DNA of 64,000 nt from assembly GCA_020445745.1 (NCBI GenBank), contig JAGRGB010000125.1, positions 1 through 64,000 of the forward strand, read 5' to 3'. The notes beneath the pieces were generated by a model. The model worked only from the letters and a program-made list of their open reading frames with translations, had not been told where the DNA came from and did no database searches. Below, piece after piece: positions 25,035 to 31,913 of the stretch. Within the stretch, counting starts at the first letter, position 1, and every line of letters starts with the position of its first letter. The position numbers and the translations under genes are program-made. Origin of the DNA: Rhodocyclaceae bacterium. Its GTDB lineage: Bacteria; Pseudomonadota; Gammaproteobacteria; Burkholderiales; Rhodocyclaceae.

Positions 25035-27038
25035 TTACACCACCACGGCCTTGGTCGCGGCCTTGCCACCGTCGACCGGCACCGTGCCGCCGTAGATGTG
25101 GCGGATCTTGTAGGTGATCACGTCGTTGCTGAAGAGCGATCCGGCGGTGGGCATGTCCTGGACGAACAGCTCGGGTTCTTCCTTGCCGTGCAGGAAGCCC
25201 ACCTCGACCGCCGGCAGCCGCGCCGGGTCGCACACCGTGCACCAGTCGTTGGCATCCGACCAGTAAGCCACCGTGATCACTTCCGGCTTGATCGCCTGGA
25301 CGAAGTCCGCATCCAGGTTGGTATCGCGCTGGAACAGGTTGTAGGCGGTCTCTTCCAGCTCGAAAGGCACCAGCAGCGACTTGGGCTTGGTGCCCAGGCG
25401 CTTGCCGCTGTCGGCGCGCGTTTGCTTGACCATCGCCAGGCGGTGGGCCGAGAACTCGGCCGGCGTGAGCGCCGCTGCGAACAGGTTGCCGCGCGAGGCG
25501 TGGAAAAAGGTCGTGCCGTCGTAGATCGCCGGGTTGGTGCGGAAGAAGTCGAAGACGAACTCATAGAGGGTGTTGGCCGCCGCCAGTGCCAGCTCGTCGG
25601 GGATCATCCGTACCGAGTTCACATCGTCGTTGGTGACCGCCTCGATCGACACCGATTCGGTGCCGCCGCGCTTGGCCACCGCATAGGTCGCCTTTTCGTC
25701 GCCAGGGCTCGCCAGCGCCGTGTAGGCGGCCGACTCGGCCACCGTGGGCAGGTTGCCGAAGCCACCGATGCGCAGCCGCTCCTGCGTGCGGAAATCGCCC
25801 ACGGGCACCACGCTGGCCACCTTGCGCCAGGCTTTCAGGTCGGTCTCGCCCTGATACACCTTCAGCATGCGCCGGGTGATCGCGTCGCCCAGCACCTTGG
25901 CCCAGCTCGTCGACAAGACTGCTTCGCGCAACTGCAGGCCGGCGGCCTCGCGCAGCCGGGGCAGGTCGCAGAAACGCACGTCGCCGGTAATGTCCCGGTC
26001 ACCGGTCACCTCGATGTAGCACTCTCGGAACGACCGTACCTTGCCGTGGTTCTTGTGGGTCGGGTCGAAGAAGGCATCCATCATGTCGGCAACCTTCTTG
26101 CCGCGATCCTCCACTTCCAGGTCGCCGAAGTCGCCCATCGTCGGCTTGCCGCTGTCGGTCGCCCGCGCCAGGTAATGGCGCTCGGCCTCGATCGCGTTGA
26201 TCACCTGCTTTTCCGTGAAAGGCTCTTGCGCCCCGGTAAAGCGCTCCAGCAGCCGCGCCTTGCCGTAGGCCGGCAACTTGGCCGCCTCGATTACCTGCTT
26301 GGCCTTGCCTTTGGCATCGTTCAGTGCCTTCTCGGGGTCTTCGCGGTCCTTGCTCTTCAACTCGGCCTCGACCACCTCCCGGTAGTCCTTGGCAAGCTGC
26401 TCGTCGGATACGTCCTCGCCCGTGTAGTCGGGCCGCTTGGCCTTGATGGCCGCAATCATGATCTCGCGAAGCTCCATCGCTCCCTCCGTCGCATCTGAAT
26501 TCTTGTCGCCGCCCGCGGCGGCCTCGATTACCGTCACCAGCTCGCCGCCCGCGCCGGGCTCCACGATCAGGTCCACCGAATGCACCTTGCGGATCGTGGT
26601 CACCCGCTTGGCCCGCACCCCTTCTACCAGGCTCGGCTCTCCCATCCCGGCCGCGTCGATCGAGAAGCCGAAGAGGTGCGAGAGCCCGCGCGAATAGGCG
26701 CTGCGCAGCTTCTGCGCCACCGCCCCCTCGGGCTCGATCAGTGCCAGCTCGGCCACGATCTGGCCGGCGTCCGCCGAAGGGCCGCCCTCGACGAAGCGCA
26801 CCTTCGAGAGCCCGCCGATCAGGTTCTTCACCGACTTGCCCTGCCGCTGCAGGTGCTCGGCGTCCGACTTCTCGAACACGCGCACGCCTTCGAGCAAGGG
26901 CACCATCTCGCGCAGCACCGCATCGGGGTAATAGTTGGCGTTCTTGGACAGCCCGGCCCGGATCACCCGAATCAACCAGCGCCCACCGGCCCCACCGTCG
27001 ATCGCTTCCATGAAGCTGCCGGGGATGGCCACCTTCAT
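25035..27038 (-). CDS. Prohead protease-major capsid fusion protein
   Basis: The 667-residue protein has three parts. Residues 1-175 form a phage prohead protease: GLSKNANYYPDAVL opening, His62 in KSDAEHL and Ser126 in LFGFSIDAAG at the catalytic positions. Residues 176-312 are a charged, helical linker rich in Glu/Lys, resembling a scaffold or delta domain. Residues 313-667 are an HK97-fold, Mu gpT-like capsid domain. Fused protease-capsid genes are known in phages; cleavage of the linker would release mature capsid subunits. GGAGG lies 5 nt before the ATG at 27038, which overlaps the mor stop as ATGA; an upstream GTG at 27050 is less likely. Confidence 0.85.
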   Translation of the reverse strand: MKVAIPGSFMEAIDGGAGGRWLIRVIRAGLSKNANYYPDAVLREMVPLLEGVRVFEKSDAEHLQRQGKSVKNLIGGLSKVRFVEGGPSADAGQIVAELALIEPEGAVAQKLRSAYSRGLSHLFGFSIDAAGMGEPSLVEGVRAKRVTTIRKVHSVDLIVEPGAGGELVTVIEAAAGGDKNSDATEGAMELREIMIAAIKAKRPDYTGEDVSDEQLAKDYREVVEAELKSKDREDPEKALNDAKGKAKQVIEAAKLPAYGKARLLERFTGAQEPFTEKQVINAIEAERHYLARATDSGKPTMGDFGDLEVEDRGKKVADMMDAFFDPTHKNHGKVRSFRECYIEVTGDRDITGDVRFCDLPRLREAAGLQLREAVLSTSWAKVLGDAITRRMLKVYQGETDLKAWRKVASVVPVGDFRTQERLRIGGFGNLPTVAESAAYTALASPGDEKATYAVAKRGGTESVSIEAVTNDDVNSVRMIPDELALAAANTLYEFVFDFFRTNPAIYDGTTFFHASRGNLFAAALTPAEFSAHRLAMVKQTRADSGKRLGTKPKSLLVPFELEETAYNLFQRDTNLDADFVQAIKPEVITVAYWSDANDWCTVCDPARLPAVEVGFLHGKEEPELFVQDMPTAGSLFSNDVITYKIRHIYGGTVPVDGGKAATKAVVV

Positions 27039-27382
27039 GCCGGCCTCCACTGCTTCTCGCGCCGTACCTTGGCGATGATCCGGCGAACCATCATCACGCT
27101 CAGGTCGTACGCGCGGGCCAGCTCTTCGTAGTTGCTGCCGTTGAAGGCCTTCCAGATCTCGGCGTTGCGCTCGGCGATGCGCCCCGTGGATTGCTTACCG
27201 TTCGGGATGTAGACCGGCACCCCGCCGCCCAGGCTGGTGCGGACGTCCTCGCCGCACTCGGCGCCGACCTCGTCGGCCTGCTCCTTGTCCATGCCCCGGC
27301 GCTGCAGCCGCCGGGACACCGCATCCGCGATTAGCGTGAGCACCAGCTCGCCGCGGCTTTCCTTCATTTCGGGCACTGCCAT
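27035..27382 (-). CDS. mor: Mor/C-family transcriptional activator
   Basis: Mu Mor and C are small DNA-binding activators that turn on middle and late phage promoters. The 115-residue protein has the family's C-terminal region: AERNAEIWKAFNGSNYEELARAYDLSVMMVRRIIAKVRREKQ with the helix-turn-helix at about 78-108. The N-terminal half carries DAVSRRLQRRGMDKEQADEVG, matching the dimerisation region. It is directly upstream of, and overlaps, the protease-capsid gene. The name is by family, not proven orthology. Confidence 0.85.
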   Translation of the reverse strand: MAVPEMKESRGELVLTLIADAVSRRLQRRGMDKEQADEVGAECGEDVRTSLGGGVPVYIPNGKQSTGRIAERNAEIWKAFNGSNYEELARAYDLSVMMVRRIIAKVRREKQWRPA

Positions 27383-27409
27383 GACACCCCCTGCAGTTCA
27401 AGTAAGAAC

Positions 27410-27440
27410 GGGTGGGAAGGCCTTGTGAGCCTTCCCACCC
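27410..27440 (-). terminator. Perfect 12-bp hairpin in the mor leader
   Basis: GGGTGGGAAGGC and GCCTTCCCACCC enclose a 7-nt loop. On the minus strand the structure ends 28 nt before the mor ATG with no clear U-tract. It may terminate the upstream operon or act as a leader attenuator. Confidence 0.55.
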
Positions 27441-27503
27441 GAGGAGGTTGGGGGACGTGAAACCCCGCCTCCCGAGGAGAACGAGGCGGATCGTCGGCGA
27501 CCC

Positions 27504-27531
27504 TATAAATCGGCGCCACTAAACTGGTTTA
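27504..27531 (-). promoter_or_regulatory. Candidate mor promoter and operator
   Basis: On the minus strand a TTTATA -10-like hexamer (27504-27509) lies just downstream of the inverted repeat TAAAC-TG-GTTTA (27520-27531). The repeat is placed to act as an operator or activator site about 120-150 nt before mor. Nothing else was seen in the 27383-27709 gap beyond this and the hairpin. Confidence 0.4.
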
Positions 27532-27709
27532 CTCGAAGGTCTCAGCCCCAGAGCTACGCGCCAGCCCGGCAACGGTCGCCGACCACGCGTGCGCGTGGCA
27601 CCAGCAGGCCCGCACGACACGTGGCAAACCGATTTCTCGGGCGCGATGGGTGTCGGTAGCACCCAGACCCGAAAAACCGCTCACAGGGCCGCAAATCGCG
27701 CCGGGCATG

Positions 27710-27910
27710 TCAGCCCCGCACGTCCAGGTACAGCAAACCGTCCGCGTGGCGGCAGCGCGCCAGGCTCAAGCCCTCGTGCCGCGCCAGGCGCAGCCGCAGC
27801 CGCAGCGCCCCCGAGCGCAGCACTGCGCACAGGCGCACCCGCAGCCGATCGCGGGAGGCGTTGCGGATGAACTCGGCCCGCAGTTGGCGCGCGTAGTCGT
27901 GCTCAAGCAT
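27710..27910 (-). CDS. Small basic phage protein
   Basis: The 66-residue product is very arginine-rich (MLEHDYARQLRAEFIRNASRDRLRVRL, then alternating RLRLRLAR). Its start overlaps the stop of the preceding 216-residue gene by 8 nt, which supports translation. It might bind nucleic acid, but composition alone does not prove this. No family recognised. Confidence 0.5.
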   Translation of the reverse strand: MLEHDYARQLRAEFIRNASRDRLRVRLCAVLRSGALRLRLRLARHEGLSLARCRHADGLLYLDVRG

Positions 27911-28553
27911 CGCCGCCCCCTTCGCCCACCTGGGCAAGCTCGCGCCGCACCGAACGGACGAAGCGCTCGCTGCGCTTCGCAATCCGCTTGGTCGCCTTCG
28001 CCCGCTCGGGCGTCATCACCGCCGGACCGAGGTCCACGCCCTGGATGATCTGCACCTCTACCACCAGCCCGCGCCGCTGCAGAGCCGCCCTCAGGTCCTC
28101 GAATCGGCCGGCGAACTCCGCGTGTTCAGTGGCGATCGCATAGACCCGGCTGGCCACCTTCTGCAGGTGCTCGATCGGCGTATCGGGCAGGCTCGCCAGC
28201 GTCATCGCCTCCAGCAACTCGGCCAGCAGGCCCTCGCGCGCCTCGCGGTCCCGGTCGAGCTGGTAGATCTGCCTCAGCTCGCCCTCGATGGCGTTGATCT
28301 CGCCGTCGTAGTGGTGCGGCAGCAGCTCCAGCGCCAGGTCGACAAGGCATTCCGCGTCGCTGGCCTCGTCGGCATCGACGCCGTCGAGGCGGCTCCACCG
28401 CTCGATCATCCCGGCGTGCAGTGCCCTCAGCACCGCCCGAGCCCGGCGCACGCGCTCGCTCGCCTCGTTGAGATGCTCTTCGGCTTCGTGGGTGATTGAC
28501 CGCGCCCGCTCGGAAAATCCGAGCCCATCCACCTTGCAAGTCGTCGCGTTCAT
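27903..28553 (-). CDS. Helical phage protein of unknown function
   Basis: The 216-residue protein is almost entirely helical, with probable coiled coils at about 15-45 (ARSITHEAEEHLNEASERVRRA) and 80-115. It has an acidic middle and a basic C-terminus (ERAKATKRIAKRSERFVRSVRRE). Its ATG overlaps the stop of the 501-residue gene by 4 nt. No domain recognised. Position between the antirepressor-like gene and mor suggests an early function. Confidence 0.65.
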   Translation of the reverse strand: MNATTCKVDGLGFSERARSITHEAEEHLNEASERVRRARAVLRALHAGMIERWSRLDGVDADEASDAECLVDLALELLPHHYDGEINAIEGELRQIYQLDRDREAREGLLAELLEAMTLASLPDTPIEHLQKVASRVYAIATEHAEFAGRFEDLRAALQRRGLVVEVQIIQGVDLGPAVMTPERAKATKRIAKRSERFVRSVRRELAQVGEGGGDA

Positions 28554-30055
28554 TTCGAGCCCTCCCGGCCGAGCCAGAAGCGCGCGTGAAGGTCGTAACG
28601 GGCGGCCTGCAGACCTGGGGCATAGCGCCTCTCGGCGATCTCCCTCGCTTCGTCCTCGATCGCCTGCACCAAGTCATCGACCTCGCTGTCTGTCGCGTAC
28701 CTCAATATGAGCTTGAGCAATTCGAGACCGTAAAAGCGGCGCTTTCCCAGCGTCGCCCCGGCCGGCGCCGCCAGCTCGTCGACGCGCACCAGCAAGTGGC
28801 GCGGCAGCCGCTCGTTCCCCAGGCCCTCCGGCTGCGGCGATCCATCATCCCATGCCACCGAGCACGAGCTGTCGCCGTACACTTTGACAACCCGGCCTGG
28901 CCGCGCGGCGAAGGCGCTGCGCACCCGGTCGCCGGGGGCCAGGTCCGCCCCCTCGTCGCCGGCCGGGCCGAGGCGCGCTTCGTTCAGGTCGTGGATGCTC
29001 GCCTTGACGGCGGCAGCGGCGGGCTCGGGGGAGATTGGCGGCTCAATATTGAGCCGCGAAGCGTCGCGGTCGCTGGGCTCAATTTTGCGCTCAGTGGCGG
29101 TCTCAGGGTTCATCGCCATGCCGCCGAGCTTCAGCCACCGCAGCACCAGGCGCCCAGCCGTCTCACGCTGCGGGAGGCGCGCATACAGCGCCACGCATTC
29201 CGCCAACAATTCGACCCCGCGCGGGGAAAGCAGACGAACCGGATGCGGAAAGCCCGAGGTCATAGCCATTACCGTGAACTCGTCGCCTTCGAGCTTGTAG
29301 CGGCTCAGCAAGCGATGGACCTCTCCCTTGTCGAAGCCAAGCCCCAATATCTTGGTCACATCGGTCAGACGCATCCATGCCGCGCCACGGAAGGAGAGCA
29401 AATGAACATGCTCGCCGTTGACCACATCCGACCGAAGATAGTCCGCCTTGCCCACGACCTCGCCCGACCCTTCGGCGCCGGTCTGCGACTCGTCGCTTGC
29501 GGATTGGCCCTTGGGCAACCCACCCGCGTTTTCGGGAATCACCACGGCCTTCGCCCGCCGGGTTTCGATCGCATCGGAGAGCACCGGGCGCAGATGTTCG
29601 ACCTTCTTGAAACTCATGAGGTCTTGCACGCGCAGATTTTCGAATTCGCCGGATTCGAACAGCTCTGACAACTCTTCGGCTTCGAGCCGGCCGAGCATGC
29701 CGACACGCCAGCGCCCCAGCCGGGTCAGTCTTTCCATGGCCTCGGCGGACAGATTCGCTTCCTGAACCTTCGTGGCGGCTCTCACCACTTGATTGGCCCA
29801 CGCGGGCTTTACGCCCACCTGTTCGAGCGAACGGTGATATTTCCCGCCCCGCCCGGCGATCCCGCGCAAGCGGACGATCAGATGGCCGGCTTCAAGCATG
29901 GACTGGACCGCATCCGCCGGGCCGTTGGTCTTGTTGTCGAGCTGGACTCGGATCTGCTTTATCAGCTCGCCGAGCGCTTTGTCGCTGGAATGTGCGGGCG
30001 CCTGCGCGCCCTCGGGTGCCGGCGTCTCGCCGGACTTGTTGAAGAGATCAGCCAT
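28550..30055 (-). CDS. DUF3102-like / antirepressor-like multidomain phage protein
   Basis: The 501-residue protein looks modular. Residues about 25-130 resemble DUF3102/ParB-like helical domains (MLEAGHLIVRLRGIAGRGGKYHRSL then PAWANQVVRAATKV). Residues about 205-310 resemble an antirepressor N-domain (LLSFRGAAWMRLTDVTKILGL, then FPHPVRLLSPRGVELLAECVALYARLP). After a Pro/Ala linker, 370-430 may be a KOW-like beta unit (APGDRVRSAFAARPGRVVKV), followed by a helical tail. It heads the leftward operon. The combination suggests a switch protein that binds DNA or a repressor. Domain calls are by eye. Confidence 0.6.
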   Translation of the reverse strand: MADLFNKSGETPAPEGAQAPAHSSDKALGELIKQIRVQLDNKTNGPADAVQSMLEAGHLIVRLRGIAGRGGKYHRSLEQVGVKPAWANQVVRAATKVQEANLSAEAMERLTRLGRWRVGMLGRLEAEELSELFESGEFENLRVQDLMSFKKVEHLRPVLSDAIETRRAKAVVIPENAGGLPKGQSASDESQTGAEGSGEVVGKADYLRSDVVNGEHVHLLSFRGAAWMRLTDVTKILGLGFDKGEVHRLLSRYKLEGDEFTVMAMTSGFPHPVRLLSPRGVELLAECVALYARLPQRETAGRLVLRWLKLGGMAMNPETATERKIEPSDRDASRLNIEPPISPEPAAAAVKASIHDLNEARLGPAGDEGADLAPGDRVRSAFAARPGRVVKVYGDSSCSVAWDDGSPQPEGLGNERLPRHLLVRVDELAAPAGATLGKRRFYGLELLKLILRYATDSEVDDLVQAIEDEAREIAERRYAPGLQAARYDLHARFWLGREGSK

Positions 30056-30347
30056 GATGGCCTCCTATGCTTCGATGACTAGTCGAATCGCCCCGAAGGG
30101 CGGCCGGGTGCTAGTCACTGAGCACAGGGTTCAGCCGGTTGATTCCCCCCCTTGCGGAGGGTCTTGTATTCACCGACACCCGGCCATGGAAACTGATTGA
30201 TAGCCCTTCCGACGACGGATCACGGGCGCAAAAAAACCACGGCTGACGGGCGTGGGGCGTTGCCGCCTGTACCTGGAGTGACTAGCTCCATCCGCTTTCA
30301 CGGACAGACGAAGGGTAAGCGATCAGAGAGCTAAAAGCAATCGATGT

Positions 30348-30363
30348 GGATACAATAATACCC
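30348..30363. promoter_or_regulatory. Operator-like palindrome O1
   Basis: GGATACAATAATACCC is an imperfect version of the palindrome at 30387, 39 bp further on. Repetition with a shared GGATA-N6-TA(T/C)CC form suggests paired repressor sites. Confidence 0.45.
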
Positions 30364-30386
30364 GCCGCGCCGTCAAACGCGCGCCC

Positions 30387-30402
30387 GGATAAAATAGTAT
30401 CC
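30387..30402. promoter_or_regulatory. Operator-like palindrome O2 overlapping a -10-like sequence
   Basis: GGATAAAATAGTATCC has perfect GGATA/TATCC arms and includes TAAAAT, a plausible -10 for the gene at 30420. Binding here would repress that gene. Its GGATAA half resembles the terminal motifs of the element. Confidence 0.5.
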
Positions 30403-30419
30403 GCTGTGAGGAGCCACCC

Positions 30420-30983
30420 ATGAAGCTTCATGTCTCCCTGCGCGGGAAGCGCACAACCGTCACGATCCCGGATGAACTGGCGTGGTTGATGATGGCCCGG
30501 ATCAACTGCCTAGACTCCCAGCTTGGCAACCCCACAGGGCTGCGCAAGTGGATTCAGAAGACACTGCGCCGCGAGTCCGACCATGTGCCGGAACGGATGC
30601 TAAGCCAGTGGCTGCAGGCGCGGATAATCAATGAAATTGCCGATCCGGCCCTGCTCCCGCGACGCGATGGCATCGTTTGCCTCATGCGCGGCTTTGCAGC
30701 CACACGCAAGAACCCGGCGCTGGTTGCCATGGACAGCTTGCCGAGCGCGAAAGATATCGCGGAACTAGCTGACGTCCCGCCAGCCTCCTCGCCTCCAACG
30801 GCAAAGGCGAAGACTCCTCGCAACCGCTTGAAGCCACAGCACGAGACCACGCCCAATGACCCATTGGATCTGTCTCGAATCGGCCCCGCCGAAGGCGAAG
30901 ACATGGCCACCGCCGTCGCGAAGTCCATGCGTAAGGCGCGGTTGTCTCCCAAGGCCCGACCCGGGAAACCGCAAGTCGCGTGA
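30420..30983 (+). CDS. Divergent phage protein, possible regulator
   Basis: The 187-residue protein opens KLHVSLRGKRTTVTIPDELAWLMMARI, a strand plus helix reminiscent of ribbon-helix-helix proteins. A helical region RKWIQKTLRRESDHVPERMLSQWLQARI follows, then a disordered Pro/Lys/Ala tail. GAGGAG lies 8 nt before the ATG. It is the only long gene of the element on the plus strand, and palindromes overlap its promoter, so it may be the element's repressor. No family is firmly recognised. Confidence 0.6.
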   Translation: MKLHVSLRGKRTTVTIPDELAWLMMARINCLDSQLGNPTGLRKWIQKTLRRESDHVPERMLSQWLQARIINEIADPALLPRRDGIVCLMRGFAATRKNPALVAMDSLPSAKDIAELADVPPASSPPTAKAKTPRNRLKPQHETTPNDPLDLSRIGPAEGEDMATAVAKSMRKARLSPKARPGKPQVA

Positions 30984-30993
30984 AGCGGCATTA

Positions 30994-31025
30994 CCTCAAA
31001 TCGTGCGTCAACGCACGATTTGAGG
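30994..31025 (+). terminator. Perfect 14-bp hairpin after the divergent gene
   Basis: CCTCAAATCGTGCG pairs with CGCACGATTTGAGG across a TCAA loop, 11 nt after the stop codon. It lacks a long U-tract but is exceptionally stable. Confidence 0.6.
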
Positions 31026-31081
31026 AAGCAACCCGCCGCGCGAAGCGACCCTGATCGAGTTCGTACTTGGCGGCACGGTGC

Positions 31082-31109
31082 AAAAAAAAACGGCCAAATT
31101 GGCCTTTTT
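31082..31109. terminator. Bidirectional rho-independent terminator
   Basis: GGCCAA-A-TTGGCC is flanked by nine A residues on the left and TTTTT on the right, so each strand gives a stem followed by U. It lies between the convergent genes at 30420 (+) and 31165 (-). Confidence 0.75.
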
Positions 31110-31164
31110 CACGAACGGTTCTCCATTTACACCGTCGCAGCCAGACCCGCCACATTGGCGATTT

Positions 31165-31428
31165 TCAGTAGTCATCTCGGTCCCGCCACCGAGCGTTCCT
31201 GACGGCCCGCGCTGCCGCCAGCTCGCGACACAGCCACGCCGTCGCCTTGCGCGCCTCCCGGCCCAGCTCGGGCGAGCCTTGCCAGGTCTTCGCCGTCAGC
31301 GCATCCTCCATCGGCACCAGGTCGGCGCCGCACTGCATCTCCACGCTCGCCGCCAGGTACAGCCACGCCTGCGCCAATGCGTTCATCTGCCCTTCGATCT
31401 GCGCCAACCGCGCCTGAGTGCTGTCCAT
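31165..31428 (-). CDS. Small phage protein near the right end
   Basis: The 87-residue product, starting MDSTQARLAQIEGQMNALAQA, is helical with a likely N-terminal coiled coil and a basic C-terminus. A slightly longer start at 31464 is possible. It is followed by the bidirectional terminator. No family recognised. Confidence 0.55.
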   Translation of the reverse strand: MDSTQARLAQIEGQMNALAQAWLYLAASVEMQCGADLVPMEDALTAKTWQGSPELGREARKATAWLCRELAAARAVRNARWRDRDDY

Positions 31429-31581
31429 GGTCCGCCCCTCGCTGAGTTCCGACGCACCCAGCATAGGCCCGCAAACCAGTCTTTCACCGCTTCCAGCCCG
31501 CTATTTGTTTCGACCCGACTCGCCAGTCCGGCTTCCAGAATCCCAGGCACTTAGCCCCTCGCCACCGGCTACAATCGAGCC

Positions 31582-31752
31582 ATGACCGCCGACAACCGCC
31601 CCCGCATGCTCACCCCCGCCGAGGTGAAGGCCCTGCGCGACTCGAAACGCCAGATCCACCGCCGGGTCGATGAACTACAGCAGCGCCCCAAGGCGACGAG
31701 CGCCCAGCCGCAACCAAAGGCAACCCATCACAGTCGATCGGGCGACGACTGA
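31582..31752 (+). CDS. Very small basic protein near the right end
   Basis: The 56-codon frame starts MTADNRPRMLTPAEVKALRDSK and continues as a charged helix, then a Lys/Gln/Ser tail. The first half looks protein-like (TPAEVKALRDSKRQIHRRVDELQQ). GAGC is the only upstream purine stretch, so expression is uncertain. Confidence 0.4.
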   Translation: MTADNRPRMLTPAEVKALRDSKRQIHRRVDELQQRPKATSAQPQPKATHHSRSGDD

Positions 31753-31766
31753 AGACCTCTTCGATT

Positions 31767-31784
31767 TGTGCCGACGTCGGCACA
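31767..31784. promoter_or_regulatory. 18-bp perfect palindrome
   Basis: TGTGCCGACGTCGGCACA is fully self-complementary with no loop, which suits a dimeric regulator site better than a hairpin. It sits 15 nt after the small gene and about 130 bp inside the right terminus. Confidence 0.45.
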
Positions 31785-31826
31785 TTTGCCCGACCCTCCC
31801 GGCCTTTTGCCCTGTGCAATTCTTTT

Positions 31827-31869
31827 TATTTTTTATCCCATTCGTTCCCAAAATTTTCCTGTGTATCCC
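31827..31869 (-). repeat. Second and third end-type motifs, right side
   Basis: Reading inward from the right end, GGGATACACAGGA (31869-31857) and GGGATAAAAAATA (31839-31827) repeat the core of the terminal motif in the same orientation. The region is AT-rich, unlike the rest of the window. Confidence 0.55.
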
Positions 31870-31889
31870 ATTTTTCCTGCTCACTACCC

Positions 31890-31913
31890 CTTCACTTATC
31901 CCTTCCCCCCTCA
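31890..31913 (-). repeat. Right terminal inverted repeat
   Basis: Read inward on the minus strand this terminus starts TGAGG and ends in GGGATAAGTGAAG (31902-31890), matching the left end at the same spacing. Its first three bases now serve as the tupB stop codon. Confidence 0.85.

Larger units (their letters stand above)
30056..30419. promoter_or_regulatory. Divergent control region of the element
   Basis: This 364-bp gap separates the leftward operon from the rightward gene at 30420. It holds a GACTAGTC palindrome (30077-30084), a distant perfect inverted pair GCTAGTCACT (30110-30119) and AGTGACTAGC (30277-30286), and two GGATA-type palindromes next to the rightward gene. It is the likely lysis/lysogeny-type control centre. 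No gene was found in it. Confidence 0.6.
23551..31913. mobile_element. 8363-bp transposable phage-like element; candidate capsid-encoding satellite
   Basis: The boundaries come from three independent signs: 24-bp imperfect terminal inverted repeats beginning TGA, a 6-bp duplication CCAGCG on both sides, and restoration of a coupled tupB-tupC junction when the element is removed. Clustered GGGATAA motifs at both ends recall the multiple transposase-binding sites of Mu-like phages. Contents read mostly right to left: small gene (31165), divergent gene (30420), DUF3102/antirepressor-like protein, two small genes, Mor activator, protease-capsid fusion, small gene, second capsid. No transposase, MuB, terminase, portal, tail or lysis gene is present and no reading frame looks broken. 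Either a phage satellite mobilised by a helper transposase or an internally deleted prophage. Confidence 0.85.

Noticed and set aside
25035-27038. Encapsulin-type nanocompartment
   Set aside because: An N-terminal prohead protease, a Mor activator next to it and transposon-like ends all point to phage; no cargo-enzyme gene is present.
26437-27131. Plus-strand readings across the capsid and mor genes
   Set aside because: They are shadows of the minus-strand genes with clear phage motifs.
23551-31913. Full-length Mu-like prophage
   Set aside because: Too short and without transposase, terminase, portal, tail or lysis genes, although the ends are intact.
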